Assembly: GCF_000423625.1 (NCBI RefSeq)
Contig: NZ_AUII01000014.1
Span: 47,652-111,651 of the forward strand
Source: Pseudonocardia asaccharolytica DSM 44247 = NBRC 16224
Lineage (GTDB): Bacteria > Actinomycetota > Actinomycetes > Mycobacteriales > Pseudonocardiaceae
Length of the DNA stretch: 64,000 nucleotides
Direction: 5' to 3'
The notes beneath the pieces are model-generated. The model made no database searches. It worked only from the letters and a program-made list of their open reading frames with translations, and had not been told where the DNA came from. Position 1 is the stretch's first letter. Each line of letters opens with the position of its first letter. The translations under genes and the position numbers were made by a program. Positions 35,960-45,968 of this stretch are shown in pieces.

Positions 35960-37162
35960 ATGAGCGTCAGCTGGGTGGACGTCCTCATCATCGTGCTCGC
36001 ACTGATCGCCGGGGTGTCCGGATGGCGGCACGGGATGGCCGTCGCGCTGCTGTCTTTCGTCGGTGTGCTGGGCGGCGCCATCCTCGGGGTCCGGCTGGCG
36101 CCGCTGCTCGCACAGAACATCGAGACCGAGAGCACCCGGGTGATCGTCAGCATCGTCGTGGTGGTGCTGCTCGTCGCGCTGGGCGAGACGACCGGGGTGT
36201 TCCTCGGTCGCCGGATTCGGGACCGGATCACCGGCGAACGCAGCCTCAAGGTCGATTCGGCGTTCGGGTCGGTGCTGCAGGCGCTCACCGTTGTGGTCGC
36301 AGCGTGGCTGGTGGCGCTGCCGCTGGCCTCGGCGAGCTTCCCCGAGTTGGCGTCGAGTGTGCGCAGCTCGGAGGTGCTCAAGTCCGTCGATTCGGTGATG
36401 CCGACGGGGGCCCGCCAGCTGCCCGCCGAGCTGCGTCAACTGCTCGACAACTCCGGATTTCCGGATGTACTGAGCCCGTTCGCACAGACCCCGATCACCG
36501 CCGTCGGCCCGCCCGACCCTGGAGTGGCGCGCAGCCCGGTCGTGCGCGAGGTCGCAGGCTCCGTGGTGAAGGTCCGCGGGCGGGCACCGTCGTGCTCGCG
36601 TCAGCTCGAAGGAACGGGGTTCGTCATCGGCCCGCAGCGGGTGATGACCAACGCCCACGTCGTCGCCGGTACATCGGAGACCAGCGTCGAGGTCATGGGC
36701 CGCGGCGGGCGCACCCGTGACCTGCGGGCCACGGTCGTCTCGTACGACCCCGAGATCGACGTCGCCATCCTCGCGGTGCCCAGCCTGCAGGCCACACCGC
36801 TGGAGTTCGCGCCGGACCCGGCGAATGTCGGCGACGACGTGATCGTGCTCGGCTATCCGCTGGACGGACCGTTCACCGCCACCGCGGGCAAGGTCCGCGA
36901 CCGGATCCAGCTGCGCGGCCCGGACATCTATGACAGCGGCACCGTCACCCGCGACGTCTACACGGTGCGTGCGGTTGTGCGCTCCGGGAACTCCGGGGGG
37001 CCCATGATCAACCCGGATGGGCAGGTCATCGGTGTGGTCTTCGGGGCGGCGCTGGACGACTCGGAGACCGGTTTCGTGCTCACCGCGGATCAGGTGGCCG
37101 ACGCGCGGCTCAGCTCGCCTGCGCTCAGCCGCAAGGCCGACACCGGGGCATGTGCGGCCTGA
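35960..37162 (+). CDS. marP: membrane serine protease MarP
   Basis: The 400-residue protein has four N-terminal membrane helices of the CvpA/colicin-V type (residues 1-130) and an extracytoplasmic trypsin-like domain. By my count its triad is H233 (TNAHVVAG), D267 (EIDVAIL) and S345 (SGNSGGPM). A Cys in APSCSRQLEG may form the regulatory disulphide known for MarP, with the closing TGACAA. MarP protects M. tuberculosis against acid by cleaving wall-hydrolase partners. It is the last gene of the nth-to-marP run; a hairpin follows. Confidence 0.9.
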   Translation: MSVSWVDVLIIVLALIAGVSGWRHGMAVALLSFVGVLGGAILGVRLAPLLAQNIETESTRVIVSIVVVVLLVALGETTGVFLGRRIRDRITGERSLKVDSAFGSVLQALTVVVAAWLVALPLASASFPELASSVRSSEVLKSVDSVMPTGARQLPAELRQLLDNSGFPDVLSPFAQTPITAVGPPDPGVARSPVVREVAGSVVKVRGRAPSCSRQLEGTGFVIGPQRVMTNAHVVAGTSETSVEVMGRGGRTRDLRATVVSYDPEIDVAILAVPSLQATPLEFAPDPANVGDDVIVLGYPLDGPFTATAGKVRDRIQLRGPDIYDSGTVTRDVYTVRAVVRSGNSGGPMINPDGQVIGVVFGAALDDSETGFVLTADQVADARLSSPALSRKADTGACAA

Positions 37163-37176
37163 CTCGCCGTGCCCAA

Positions 37177-37208
37177 GGCCCCGGACCTGTCAAGGCCGGG
37201 CCGGGGCC
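37177..37208. terminator. hairpin between convergent marP and purA
   Basis: GGCCCCGG at 37177-37184 pairs with CCGGGGCC at 37201-37208 around a 16-base loop. It lies midway between the convergent marP and purA stops, so it could end transcription from both sides. There is no U-tract, as is common in actinobacteria. Confidence 0.5.
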
Positions 37209-37219
37209 ATCGGACCCGA

Positions 37220-38605
<1,386 letters not shown>

Positions 38606-38609
38606 TCAG

Positions 38610-39305
38610 GTGAGTTCGATCGATTCGGACGTGGTGCTGCTGACGTGTGACGGTGGTGCGGCGGAACGTCGTCGGGGCATCCCCGCGGGCGGAGCGACGC
38701 GGATCCCCGCCGTCCTGGCGAACGTCCCGGCCGTGCAGGTGCCGGCGAATCCCGGGCGCGCCGAGATCGATCCGGTGCTCGCCGAGTACCGGCCCGCCCG
38801 GTTGATCGTCGCCGGGCGCGACGCCGACCTGAGCGCCGTGCTGGTGCGGCTGTTGCGCACCGAGCGCCTCGGAACGACCGAGGTGGCCTACGTCCCGACG
38901 AGCCGCCGGTCGGCGGCGGCGCAGGTGTGGGAACTGCCGCGCGATCCGGCGCGGGCCGCGGCGTTGGCGCTGGACGGGACGGCGTCGGCGGTCCCGCTGA
39001 TCCGCGACGACGCCGGAGGCGTGCTGGTCGGGCGCGGCGAGGTGCGCGGGCTGCGCGGCGAGGCCTACTGCGACGAGCGGCTCGTGCTGCGCGGGAGCGT
39101 GCGGCGGCTGCACGTCGAGGCCGGCCCGCGGGGAGTGTCCGCCCTGCCCGGCCGTGGGGTGCAGGCCGCCACCGGCCGGGCGCTGCAGGTGGGGTGCATC
39201 TCCGCGACCGTCGTCCACGACGGGGTGCCGCACCCGCGTGAGGTCACCCGCTGGACCTGGTACCGCCACACCTCCGATTGGCTCCTGGTCAAACCCCCCC
39301 TGTGA
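38610..39305 (+). CDS. conserved unknown, degenerate diacylglycerol-kinase-like
   Basis: The 231-residue protein is divergent from purA, like Rv0358. RLIVAGRDADLSAVLVRLLR, then TTEVAYVPTSRRSAAAQVW and LPRDPARAAALALDG, follows the order of a diacylglycerol-kinase catalytic fold. The hallmark GGDGT is replaced by GRDAD and the GTGND segment by TSRRSA, so catalysis is unlikely. The family assignment is my inference. GTG 38610. Its stop codon TGA is part of a long terminator palindrome. Confidence 0.65.
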   Translation: MSSIDSDVVLLTCDGGAAERRRGIPAGGATRIPAVLANVPAVQVPANPGRAEIDPVLAEYRPARLIVAGRDADLSAVLVRLLRTERLGTTEVAYVPTSRRSAAAQVWELPRDPARAAALALDGTASAVPLIRDDAGGVLVGRGEVRGLRGEAYCDERLVLRGSVRRLHVEAGPRGVSALPGRGVQAATGRALQVGCISATVVHDGVPHPREVTRWTWYRHTSDWLLVKPPL

Positions 39306-39350
39306 GTGCGTAACAGTGTTCTAACACTGTTACGCACTCACAGGGGGGTT
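39293..39350. terminator. long perfect palindrome, bidirectional terminator (copy 1)
   Basis: The core TGTGAGTGCGTAACAGTGTT (39301-39320) and its exact reverse complement (39323-39342) form a 20-bp stem with a two-base spacer. The stem extends outward with C7 on one side and G6 on the other. It lies exactly between convergent genes. The TGA stop of the plus-strand gene is inside the arm (CTGTGAGTG). The same element recurs at 49836. Confidence 0.85.
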
Positions 39351-40024
39351 CAGGCTGCGGCGATGTCGCCGGGGCGAGGGTGGTAACGATCGACGTACTC
39401 CTGCCCCGACAGCCCGGCGATCGCGTCCATGATCTCGTCGGTCACCGCGCGGCGGATCGCGGCCGAGCTCTCGAGACCCTCGTAGCGGGAGAAGTCGAGC
39501 GGCTCGCCGAAGCGGACCGTCAGCGGTGCGATCCGCGGGATCTTCGTTCCGATCGGCTGCACCTTCTCGGTACCCAGCAACGCCACCGGGACGACGAGCG
39601 CGCCCGTGCTCAGCGCCAGCGACGCGACACCGGTATGCCCCCGATGCAACCGCCCGTCCACCGAGCGCGTGCCCTCCGGATAGATCGCGAACACGCCACC
39701 GGAGCGCAGCACCGTGCGCCCGGCGTCGAGCGCGGCCAGCCCCGCCTTGGCGTTCGCCCGGTCGACGGGCACATAGCCCAACGCGGACAGGAACCGTGCC
39801 CCCAGCCGCCGCTTGAGGCCTCGGCCGGTGAAGTACTCCGCCTTCCCCAGGAACGAGACCGGGCGCGAGGTGACGAGCGAGATCACCGCCGTGTCCACGG
39901 CGCCGCGATGGTTGGCGGCGAGGATCACCGGCCCGGATCGCGGGATCCGCTGAGCACCCTCGACCACGGGTCGATACAGCAGCCGCGTGATCGGGGCCAG
40001 CAACCATCTGATCAACAGGTGCAT
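39350..40024 (-). CDS. 1-acyl-glycerol-3-phosphate acyltransferase (PlsC-like)
   Basis: The 224-residue protein has a hydrophobic N-terminus, ILAANHRGAVDTAVIS (the H-x4-D acyltransferase box), FLGKAEYF, YPEGTRSVDG (phosphate-binding box) and VPVALLG. It would acylate lysophosphatidate or a related glycerolipid at the membrane. ATG 40024 is preferred over GTG 40027, because GAGG then lies seven bases upstream. It ends in the shared palindrome and converges with the DAGK-like gene. Confidence 0.88.
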   Translation of the reverse strand: MHLLIRWLLAPITRLLYRPVVEGAQRIPRSGPVILAANHRGAVDTAVISLVTSRPVSFLGKAEYFTGRGLKRRLGARFLSALGYVPVDRANAKAGLAALDAGRTVLRSGGVFAIYPEGTRSVDGRLHRGHTGVASLALSTGALVVPVALLGTEKVQPIGTKIPRIAPLTVRFGEPLDFSRYEGLESSAAIRRAVTDEIMDAIAGLSGQEYVDRYHPRPGDIAAA

Positions 40025-40092
40025 CACACCACCTCTGGGATCCGGGAAACGGGTGTCAGCCTGGCACGCGTTTCCGAGAGCGGCCCGAGCCG

Positions 40093-41181
40093 TCAGTCTC
40101 TCGACCGCATCGCCGCCAGCGCGTCGTCCCGGCTCATCCCGCTGGCCTGCAGCAGATCCAGCGCGATGGACCGGAGCTGAGCCACCATCACGTGCTCCGC
40201 GGGACTCAGCGCTGCCCCACCCTCCCCCGTCGAGGACGACAGGCCGTGCACGATCTCGAGGACCGGTGCGCGCACCCGCGCCCGGTCCCCGTCCTCGCCC
40301 AGCTCGGCGGCCAGCCTGCCGACGGCGTTGCCGAGCGCGGCGACCGCATCCCCCAACCCGTCGACGGTGGAGCCTCGGTCGCCGAGCGCGGTATGGGCGC
40401 GGCGGGCGAGCACCCGGGTGTTGCGCATCGCGTAGTCGAGACGTTCGGCGAGCTCGTCGAAGCGGTGCAGTTCGCGGCGGCGCGGCCGGCGCAGCGGCGC
40501 GACCGCGGTGACCTCGCGCCCCGAGGACAGGGCCGCGCGCAACCCGTCGATGAGCGGCTGGCTCTGCCGGGCGCGGCGCAGCGCGGCCGCGGCGGCGGTG
40601 ACGTCGCCGTCGCGCAGTGCATCGGCCATCGCGTGCAGCACCGCGGCCAGTTCGTCGAGCGCCGCCCGGGACGCCCGGCGCACCGGACGGACCGGGTCAA
40701 CGGGAAGCACCGCGGCGACGACCAACCCGACGACACCGCCGACGAGCGCGTCGACGCAGCGGTCCAGTCCGCCGACGCTGCCGGGCGGGAGCAGCGTCGC
40801 CACCAGCACCGCCGACGCCCCCGCCTGGCCGACGATGAGCGTGCCGGTGTCGGCGAACACCGCAGCCGCCATCGCCAACGCCACAACCAGGGCGATCTGC
40901 CACGGGCCGCTGCCGATCACCGAGATGATCAGGTCGCCGACGAGCACCCCCAGGCTCACCCCGACCACCAGCTCGACCGCCCGGCGCAGCCGCTGTCCCA
41001 GGGACACCCCGAGGCTGATCACGGCGGCGATCGGGGCGAAGAACGGCTGGATGTGTCCGACCAGTTCCGCGGCGACCCACCAGGCGAGACCCGCGGAAAC
41101 CGCGCACTGCACGATGGGCACGGCGGCTACCGTCAGCCTGCGGGCGCGCTTCGCGACCGCGGCCCGCGCCCGGGTGGGCAC
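40093..41181 (-). CDS. FUSC/ArAE-type aromatic-acid exporter-like membrane protein
   Basis: The 362-residue product has about six hydrophobic helices in the first 180 residues, including LAWWVAAELVGHIQPFFAPI and LVVGVSLGVLVGDLIIS, typical of the fusaric-acid-resistance/ArAE family. A long soluble helical C-terminal half is rich in Arg and Ala (RRARQSQPLIDGLRAAL). Proteins of this kind export aromatic acids or act in envelope homeostasis; the substrate is unknown. GTG 41181 was chosen since the preceding gene stops 12 bases upstream, with GAGG between. Confidence 0.8.
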   Translation of the reverse strand: MPTRARAAVAKRARRLTVAAVPIVQCAVSAGLAWWVAAELVGHIQPFFAPIAAVISLGVSLGQRLRRAVELVVGVSLGVLVGDLIISVIGSGPWQIALVVALAMAAAVFADTGTLIVGQAGASAVLVATLLPPGSVGGLDRCVDALVGGVVGLVVAAVLPVDPVRPVRRASRAALDELAAVLHAMADALRDGDVTAAAAALRRARQSQPLIDGLRAALSSGREVTAVAPLRRPRRRELHRFDELAERLDYAMRNTRVLARRAHTALGDRGSTVDGLGDAVAALGNAVGRLAAELGEDGDRARVRAPVLEIVHGLSSSTGEGGAALSPAEHVMVAQLRSIALDLLQASGMSRDDALAAMRSRD

Positions 41182-41192
41182 CGCGGCCTCGG

Positions 41193-41606
41193 TCAGGTCA
41201 GGCCGAGCGCCGCCGGGGCGGCGGGGTCGGATTCGGCGAGGAAGGTTCGGCAGCGCTCCATCTCGTCGGTCTCGCCGATCGCCTCGGCGGCCCGCAGCAG
41301 CGCGGCGAGGGCACGCAGGAAGCCCCGGTTGGGCTCGTGCGACCAGGGAATCGGGCCGAAGCCCTTCCAGCCGTTGCGGCGCAGGTGGTCGAGCCCGCGG
41401 TGGTAGCCGGTGCGCGCGTAGGCGTATGCGTCGATCGTCCGGCCCTCGGCGAGCGCGGCCTCGGCGAGCGTCGCCCAGGCCAGGCTCGAGGTGGGGTCGG
41501 CCGCCGCGACCTCGGCCGGATCGGTGCCGGCGTCCAGCGCCGCAGCGGCGGGATCGACCGGGAGCAATGTCGGATCTGGGCCGAGCAGGTTGCCGTGCAA
41601 GCTCAT
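41193..41606 (-). CDS. DUF3151 family protein
   Basis: The 137-residue protein matches DUF3151, a TPR-like helical family seen in actinobacteria (Rv0360c). It has LAWATLAEAALAEGR, YAYARTGYHRGLDHLRRNGW and a GFGPIPWSHEPNRGFLRAL core. Function is unknown. ATG 41606. It lies between fba and the FUSC-like gene on the same strand. Confidence 0.85.
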   Translation of the reverse strand: MSLHGNLLGPDPTLLPVDPAAAALDAGTDPAEVAAADPTSSLAWATLAEAALAEGRTIDAYAYARTGYHRGLDHLRRNGWKGFGPIPWSHEPNRGFLRALAALLRAAEAIGETDEMERCRTFLAESDPAAPAALGLT

Positions 41607-41682
41607 GCGGCACATCCTGCCCGGTCGTGGGGCCGTACGCGGTAGGCGGTACCGGCGCAACCGCCTACCGCGCGATCGGACG

Positions 41683-42717
41683 TCAGCGTCCGACCGTGCG
41701 GCCCGACGACTTCAGGTTCTCGCAGGCCTGCACCACGCGGTCGGCCATCGCGACCTCGGCGACCTTGAGGTAGGAGCGCGGGTCGTAGGTCTTCTTGTTG
41801 CCGACCTCGCCGTCGATCTTCAGCACGCCGTCGTAGTTCGTGAACATATGCGTGGCGATCGGCCGGGTGAAGGCGTACTGGGTATCGGTGTCGATGTTCA
41901 TCTTCACCACGCCGTAGCTCAGCGCCTCGTGGATCTCCTCGAGCAGCGATCCGGAGCCGCCGTGGAAGACCAGGTCGAACGGCTTGGCACCGGTCTCGAG
42001 ACCGAGCTTCGCGCAGGCCACCTCCTGGCCCTGCTTGAGGATCTCCGGGCGCAGCTTCACATTGCCCGGTTTGTAGACCCCGTGCACGTTGCCGAACGTC
42101 GCGGCCAACAGATAACGACCCTTCTCCCCGGCGCCGAGAACCTCGACGGTCCGCTCGTAGTCACCCGGGGTGGTGTAGAGCTTCTCGTTGATGGCATGGG
42201 CGACGCCGTCCTCCTCGCCGCCGACGACACCGATCTCGACCTCGAGGATGATCTTGGCTCGGGTCGCCTCGTCCAGCAGTTCTGCCGCGATCTTCAGGTT
42301 CTCCTCGAGCTCGACCGCGGAGCCGTCCCACATATGCGACTGGAACAGCGGGTTCTCGCCGCGGGCGACCCGCTCCTGACTGATCGCCAGCAGCGGCCGG
42401 ACGAAGCCGTCCAGCTTGTCCTTCGGACAGTGGTCGGTGTGCAGCGCGACGTTCACCGGGTACTTCGCCGCGACGACGTGCGCGAACTCGGCCAACGCGG
42501 TCGATCCGGTGACCATGTCCTTGACGGTCGTGCCCGACAGGAACTCGGCACCGCCGGTGGACACCTGGATGATCCCGTCGCTCTCCGCCTCGGCGAAACC
42601 ACGCAGGGCGGCGTTGAGCGTCTCGCTGCTCGTCACGTTGATCGCCGGGAAGGCGAACCCGCTGCTCTTGGCGTTGTCCAGCATCTGGTTGTAGATCTCG
42701 GGGGTGGCGATCGGCAT
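41683..42717 (-). CDS. fba: class II fructose-bisphosphate aldolase
   Basis: The 344-residue glycolytic enzyme splits fructose 1,6-bisphosphate with a zinc ion. It shows PIATPEIYNQML at the start, VALHTDHCPKDKLDGF with the zinc/catalytic Asp-His pair, LEVEIGVVGGEEDGV, FGNVHGVYKPGNVKL and VFHGGSGSLLEEI. Length is as usual for the family. ATG 42717. In M. tuberculosis fba (Rv0363c) is likewise near the DUF3151 gene and dedA. Confidence 0.95.
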   Translation of the reverse strand: MPIATPEIYNQMLDNAKSSGFAFPAINVTSSETLNAALRGFAEAESDGIIQVSTGGAEFLSGTTVKDMVTGSTALAEFAHVVAAKYPVNVALHTDHCPKDKLDGFVRPLLAISQERVARGENPLFQSHMWDGSAVELEENLKIAAELLDEATRAKIILEVEIGVVGGEEDGVAHAINEKLYTTPGDYERTVEVLGAGEKGRYLLAATFGNVHGVYKPGNVKLRPEILKQGQEVACAKLGLETGAKPFDLVFHGGSGSLLEEIHEALSYGVVKMNIDTDTQYAFTRPIATHMFTNYDGVLKIDGEVGNKKTYDPRSYLKVAEVAMADRVVQACENLKSSGRTVGR

Positions 42718-42817
42718 GTGTCGGCCTCCTCGATGTCTGCGGCTTCAGCCGCCAGTATCGCCCATCCGAGGATGGATACCCCGGGTGCCGGATCCGGACG
42801 CAGATAGGGTGTGCCGG

Positions 42818-43417
42818 GTGAGTGCAGACGGGATCGAGCGCGCCGTCGAGCAGACGCTGAGCAGGTTGCGTCGCATCGACAGCCGCCCAGGCCCCTCGCT
42901 GCCCGAGACCGCCGCGCAGGCGGCCCCGCGCACCCTCGCCGACCTCTACCGCGACCACCGGACGCGGCTCGTCCGGCTCGCGATCCTGCTCGTCGACGAA
43001 CCGGGGACCGCGGAGGACGTCGTCCAGGAGGCGTTCACCGGGCTGCATCGGAACTGGTCGGGGCTGCGCGACGAGTCGGCCGCCCTCGGCTATCTGCGCA
43101 CCGCGGTCGTCAACGGGTCCCGCTCGGTGCTGCGCCGGCGCCGGACGGCGCGCGACTACGTTCCCCCGCACCAGGTCAACGCCCGGTCCGCCGAGTCGCT
43201 CGCGATGCTGTCGGCCGAGCACCAGGCCGTCGTCGACGCGCTGGCGACCCTGCCACCGCGGCAGCGCGAGGTGCTGGTACTGCGCTACTACGGCGGGTTG
43301 TCCGAGGCCGAGATCGCCGACGCGACCGGGATCAGCCGAGGTACCGTCAAGTCGACAGCGAGCAGGGCCCTGGACGCGGTGGCCAGGGCGATGGCCGGGC
43401 GAGCGACGAGACGATGA
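42818..43417 (+). CDS. ECF-type RNA polymerase sigma factor (SigE family)
   Basis: The 199-residue protein has a sigma-2 region (TLADLYRDHRTRLVRLAILL, then TAEDVVQEAFTGL with the conserved DVVQEAF). A sigma-4 region follows (LPPRQREVLVLRYYGGLSEAEIA, GISRGTVKSTASRAL). The type is the short ECF group. It is divergent from fba, followed directly by a small membrane-protein gene that could regulate it. GTG 42818; the upstream extension is Pro/Arg rich and not part of the fold. Confidence 0.88.
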   Translation: MSADGIERAVEQTLSRLRRIDSRPGPSLPETAAQAAPRTLADLYRDHRTRLVRLAILLVDEPGTAEDVVQEAFTGLHRNWSGLRDESAALGYLRTAVVNGSRSVLRRRRTARDYVPPHQVNARSAESLAMLSAEHQAVVDALATLPPRQREVLVLRYYGGLSEAEIADATGISRGTVKSTASRALDAVARAMAGRATRR

Positions 43418-43701
43418 GCACGATGGACGATCCCGAGCAGCGACTGGCCGAGGCCCTGCGAGCCCGGGCCACGCAGGCCGGGCACCCCGCCCCGCCGCCC
43501 CCACCCCCGCAGCAGGTGCCCGGCTTCCGGTCGGCCCCGCCCAATCCTGCCCCCGGCTCGCGCCGCGACGCCCCGGCGCGCAGCCTGCAGGCCCAGGCCG
43601 GCTGGGCGTTGCTCATCGCGCTGATCGCCGGCGCGGTGTTCGGCTGCGCGCTCGGGCTGCTGTCCGTACTCGCGCCGGGACTGCTGCCCCCACTCGGGTG
43701 A
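43414..43701 (+). CDS. small membrane protein next to the sigma factor, possible regulator
   Basis: The 95-residue product has an acidic N-terminal helix (PEQRLAEALRARATQ), a Pro-rich linker and one membrane helix (GWALLIALIAGAVFGCALGLL). It overlaps the sigma gene by four bases (ATGA). The order and size suit an anti-sigma or sigma-associated protein, but there is no zinc anti-sigma motif (HxxxCxxC). Its role is thus inference from context. Confidence 0.65.
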   Translation: MSTMDDPEQRLAEALRARATQAGHPAPPPPPPQQVPGFRSAPPNPAPGSRRDAPARSLQAQAGWALLIALIAGAVFGCALGLLSVLAPGLLPPLG

Positions 43702-43729
43702 TCTCTGTTGACGGGTACCGTCGTGTTCC

Positions 43730-44407
43730 GTGACGCCTCTCGCCACCAGCACTCTCGCGCTCGGCCCGGAGTGGCTGAAACCAGACACGATCATCGAGTG
43801 GTTGGGCCCGTGGGCCCTGGTCGGCCTCGCGGCGATCGTGTTCGCCGAGTGCGGCCTGCTCATCGGGTTCTTCCTGCCCGGTGACTCGCTGCTGTTCACC
43901 GCCGGTCTGTTCGTCGCGCACAACTCGATCAAGGCGCCGCTATGGCTGACCTGCCTGATCCTGGTGGTCGCGGCGTTCGCCGGGAACGTGACAGGATACT
44001 GGATCGGCCGCTCCGCGGGGCCCGCCATCTTCGACCGTCCCCGGTCCCGGCTGTTCAAGCCCCAGCACGTGGTCAAGACCCAGGAGTTCTTCGACAGGTA
44101 CGGCAACCGGGCAATCGTGCTCGGCCGGTTCGTCCCGATCGTGCGGACGTTCATCACGGTCATGGCCGGGGTCGGCCAGATGGAGGCGCGGCGCTACCTG
44201 ACCTACTCGCTGATCGGCGGCGTCGCCTGGGCGGCGGGCGTCACCGTCCTCGGCTACTTCCTGGGCCAGTTCGACGTCGTCAAGGACAACATCGAGTTCA
44301 TGCTCGTGCTCATCGTGCTGATCTCGGTGCTGCCGATCATCATCGAGATGTACCGCGCCCGCCGGGCCGCACGCCGTTCCGCCACCGGGCCTCGTCACCT
44401 GCGCTGA
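43730..44407 (+). CDS. DedA-family membrane protein
   Basis: The 225-residue protein matches the DedA/SNARE-associated family of lipid-scramblase-like membrane proteins. It has ECGLLIGFFLPGDSLLFTAGL, a GNVTGYWIGRSAGPAIF loop, FFDRYGNRAIVLGRFVPIVRTF with the essential Arg and Phe, and a final helix. Members support undecaprenyl-phosphate or phospholipid recycling. GTG 43730. It is Rv0364-like. Its 3' end overlaps the convergent GH76 gene by 13 bases. Confidence 0.9.
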   Translation: MTPLATSTLALGPEWLKPDTIIEWLGPWALVGLAAIVFAECGLLIGFFLPGDSLLFTAGLFVAHNSIKAPLWLTCLILVVAAFAGNVTGYWIGRSAGPAIFDRPRSRLFKPQHVVKTQEFFDRYGNRAIVLGRFVPIVRTFITVMAGVGQMEARRYLTYSLIGGVAWAAGVTVLGYFLGQFDVVKDNIEFMLVLIVLISVLPIIIEMYRARRAARRSATGPRHLR

Positions 44408-45462
44408 TCGACCGTCAGCCGGGCCGCCGCCTCCAGCAGCATCCATCCCGACAGCTGCACCGACAGATCGGCCTCCGGGGTGTCGCGGGCGGGGATTCGT
44501 GCCGGGCGGCGCCAGTCCTCGGCGAACACCGGGCCGCCCTCGGCCTCGGCCCTGTTCGCCCACACCGACTCGGCGCTGGCGAGCACCAGCCGACCGGCGT
44601 CGGCAGCCAGCTCGCGGCGGCGCAGGGTCGCCTCGGCGAGATAGCGGGCGAGGATGCCGTTGAACAGGCCGCCGTCGCCGGCATCGGTGCCGCCGGGGAT
44701 CACCCCGTCGGCGCCGGCGATCCGCTCGGCGACGGCCGCGAGCACCGCGGCCGCCCGGCGCACCCACCGCGGATCGCCGTCACGCTCAGCGAGCTCCACG
44801 CACGCGCCCAGGTAAACACCCTGGCAGTAGGTGTAGATGGCGGTCTCGACCAGGCGCACCGAGCCGTCGGGGTGCACCCGGACGCCGTCGCGGACGAGCC
44901 CGATGTCCGGATCGACCAGGGTGGCGGCCATCCAGTCGGTGATCTCGACGGCCGCCCCGAGCTGCCCGCCGCGGGCCAGCAGGATGGCGGCCGGGCCGTT
45001 CGCCGGGGCGTTCTTGAAATCGTCCCCGCGCCGCCACCAGATCCCGCCTCCGCCGTCGGAGGTCCAGCCCGCCCGCAGCTGCCTGGTCACAGCGCTGAGC
45101 GCGGCCCGTCCCGAGGGCCCGACCCGCGCGCCCGCCCGCTGCACGGCCAGGCCGAACCAGGCGACGTCGTCGTAGTAGGCGTTGGTCCAGCGGCCGAGGT
45201 TGCGCAGCCGCACCGTGCGGACCAGCTGCGCGATCGCCGCGTCCCGCTGCCGCGTCGGCGCCCGCAGCTGGGCATCGACGAGGCAGTCGAGCAGATGGGC
45301 CTGCCACCAGTAGTGCCATGGCGACAGCGGCGCCGGCATCCGGCGCGGCCAGCGCACGCGGCCGATCCGGGTGCCCGGCAGCACCCCCGCGAGCCTGCGC
45401 AGGTGACGGTGGGTGACGGCGCGTTCGGCGAGCGCAGCGCGATCGGCCCAGCACCGGGTCAT
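44395..45462 (-). CDS. glycoside hydrolase family 76 (mannanase-like)
   Basis: The 355-residue protein belongs to GH76, the alpha-1,6-mannan endo-hydrolase family with an (alpha/alpha)6 barrel. The catalytic Asp pair would be D98-D99 in TNAYYDDVAW. Repeated Trp/Gly motifs (GGIWWRRGDDF, TYCQGVYLGACVEL, LFNGILARYLAEA) mark the inner helices. No signal peptide is visible, so it is probably cytoplasmic or a distant relative with another sugar target. It corresponds to Rv0365c and overlaps dedA tail to tail. Confidence 0.83.
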   Translation of the reverse strand: MTRCWADRAALAERAVTHRHLRRLAGVLPGTRIGRVRWPRRMPAPLSPWHYWWQAHLLDCLVDAQLRAPTRQRDAAIAQLVRTVRLRNLGRWTNAYYDDVAWFGLAVQRAGARVGPSGRAALSAVTRQLRAGWTSDGGGGIWWRRGDDFKNAPANGPAAILLARGGQLGAAVEITDWMAATLVDPDIGLVRDGVRVHPDGSVRLVETAIYTYCQGVYLGACVELAERDGDPRWVRRAAAVLAAVAERIAGADGVIPGGTDAGDGGLFNGILARYLAEATLRRRELAADAGRLVLASAESVWANRAEAEGGPVFAEDWRRPARIPARDTPEADLSVQLSGWMLLEAAARLTVDQRR

Positions 45463-45515
45463 GCCTCCGATCCTCGCACCGGGTTCTGTCGGTGTCCGTG
45501 CCTAGCCTGCGCCGC

Positions 45516-45959
45516 ATGAACCGCAGCGAACAATTCATCCATCAGGCCGATCAGTACGACACCTGGCAGCGGGACACCATCCGGCGCTATGGATGGGCGT
45601 TGCAGGCGGTGCTCGCCGAGGGGGACTCTCCACCGTTTGTCTACACGGTCGGTCTGACCGGGTTCGGCCATCCCGAGCTCATCCTCTTCGCGACGACCCA
45701 GGCCACTGCCGCGACGGTCCTCAACGAGCTGGGCGAGATGGTCCCCGCGGGTGCCCGGCTCGAGGCCGGCCGGGCGGCGCGGGTGTCGGCGGGGCGGGTG
45801 CAGTTACTCGCGTTTCCGGACTCGGCCGACTGGCTGCTCGCAGCCCAGTCGCTCTACCGGCGGTCGGGCGCACCGCCAGCCCCGGTGCTGCTGGTCGTGC
45901 CCGAGGACGGGCTGGTCGAGACGCCCGGAGAGGACCGGCCCTGCCCCTGCTGCTCGTGA
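45516..45959 (+). CDS. DUF4262 family protein
   Basis: The 147-residue protein matches DUF4262, with YGWALQAVLAEGDSPPFVYTVGLTGFGHPELILF near the start. The end CPCCS might bind a metal or be redox active. Function is unknown. ATG 45516 was preferred, giving MNRSEQFIHQADQYDTWQR. It converges with the RNA methyltransferase gene 9 bp further on. Confidence 0.8.
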   Translation: MNRSEQFIHQADQYDTWQRDTIRRYGWALQAVLAEGDSPPFVYTVGLTGFGHPELILFATTQATAATVLNELGEMVPAGARLEAGRAARVSAGRVQLLAFPDSADWLLAAQSLYRRSGAPPAPVLLVVPEDGLVETPGEDRPCPCCS

Positions 45960-45968
45960 TCCACTCGG

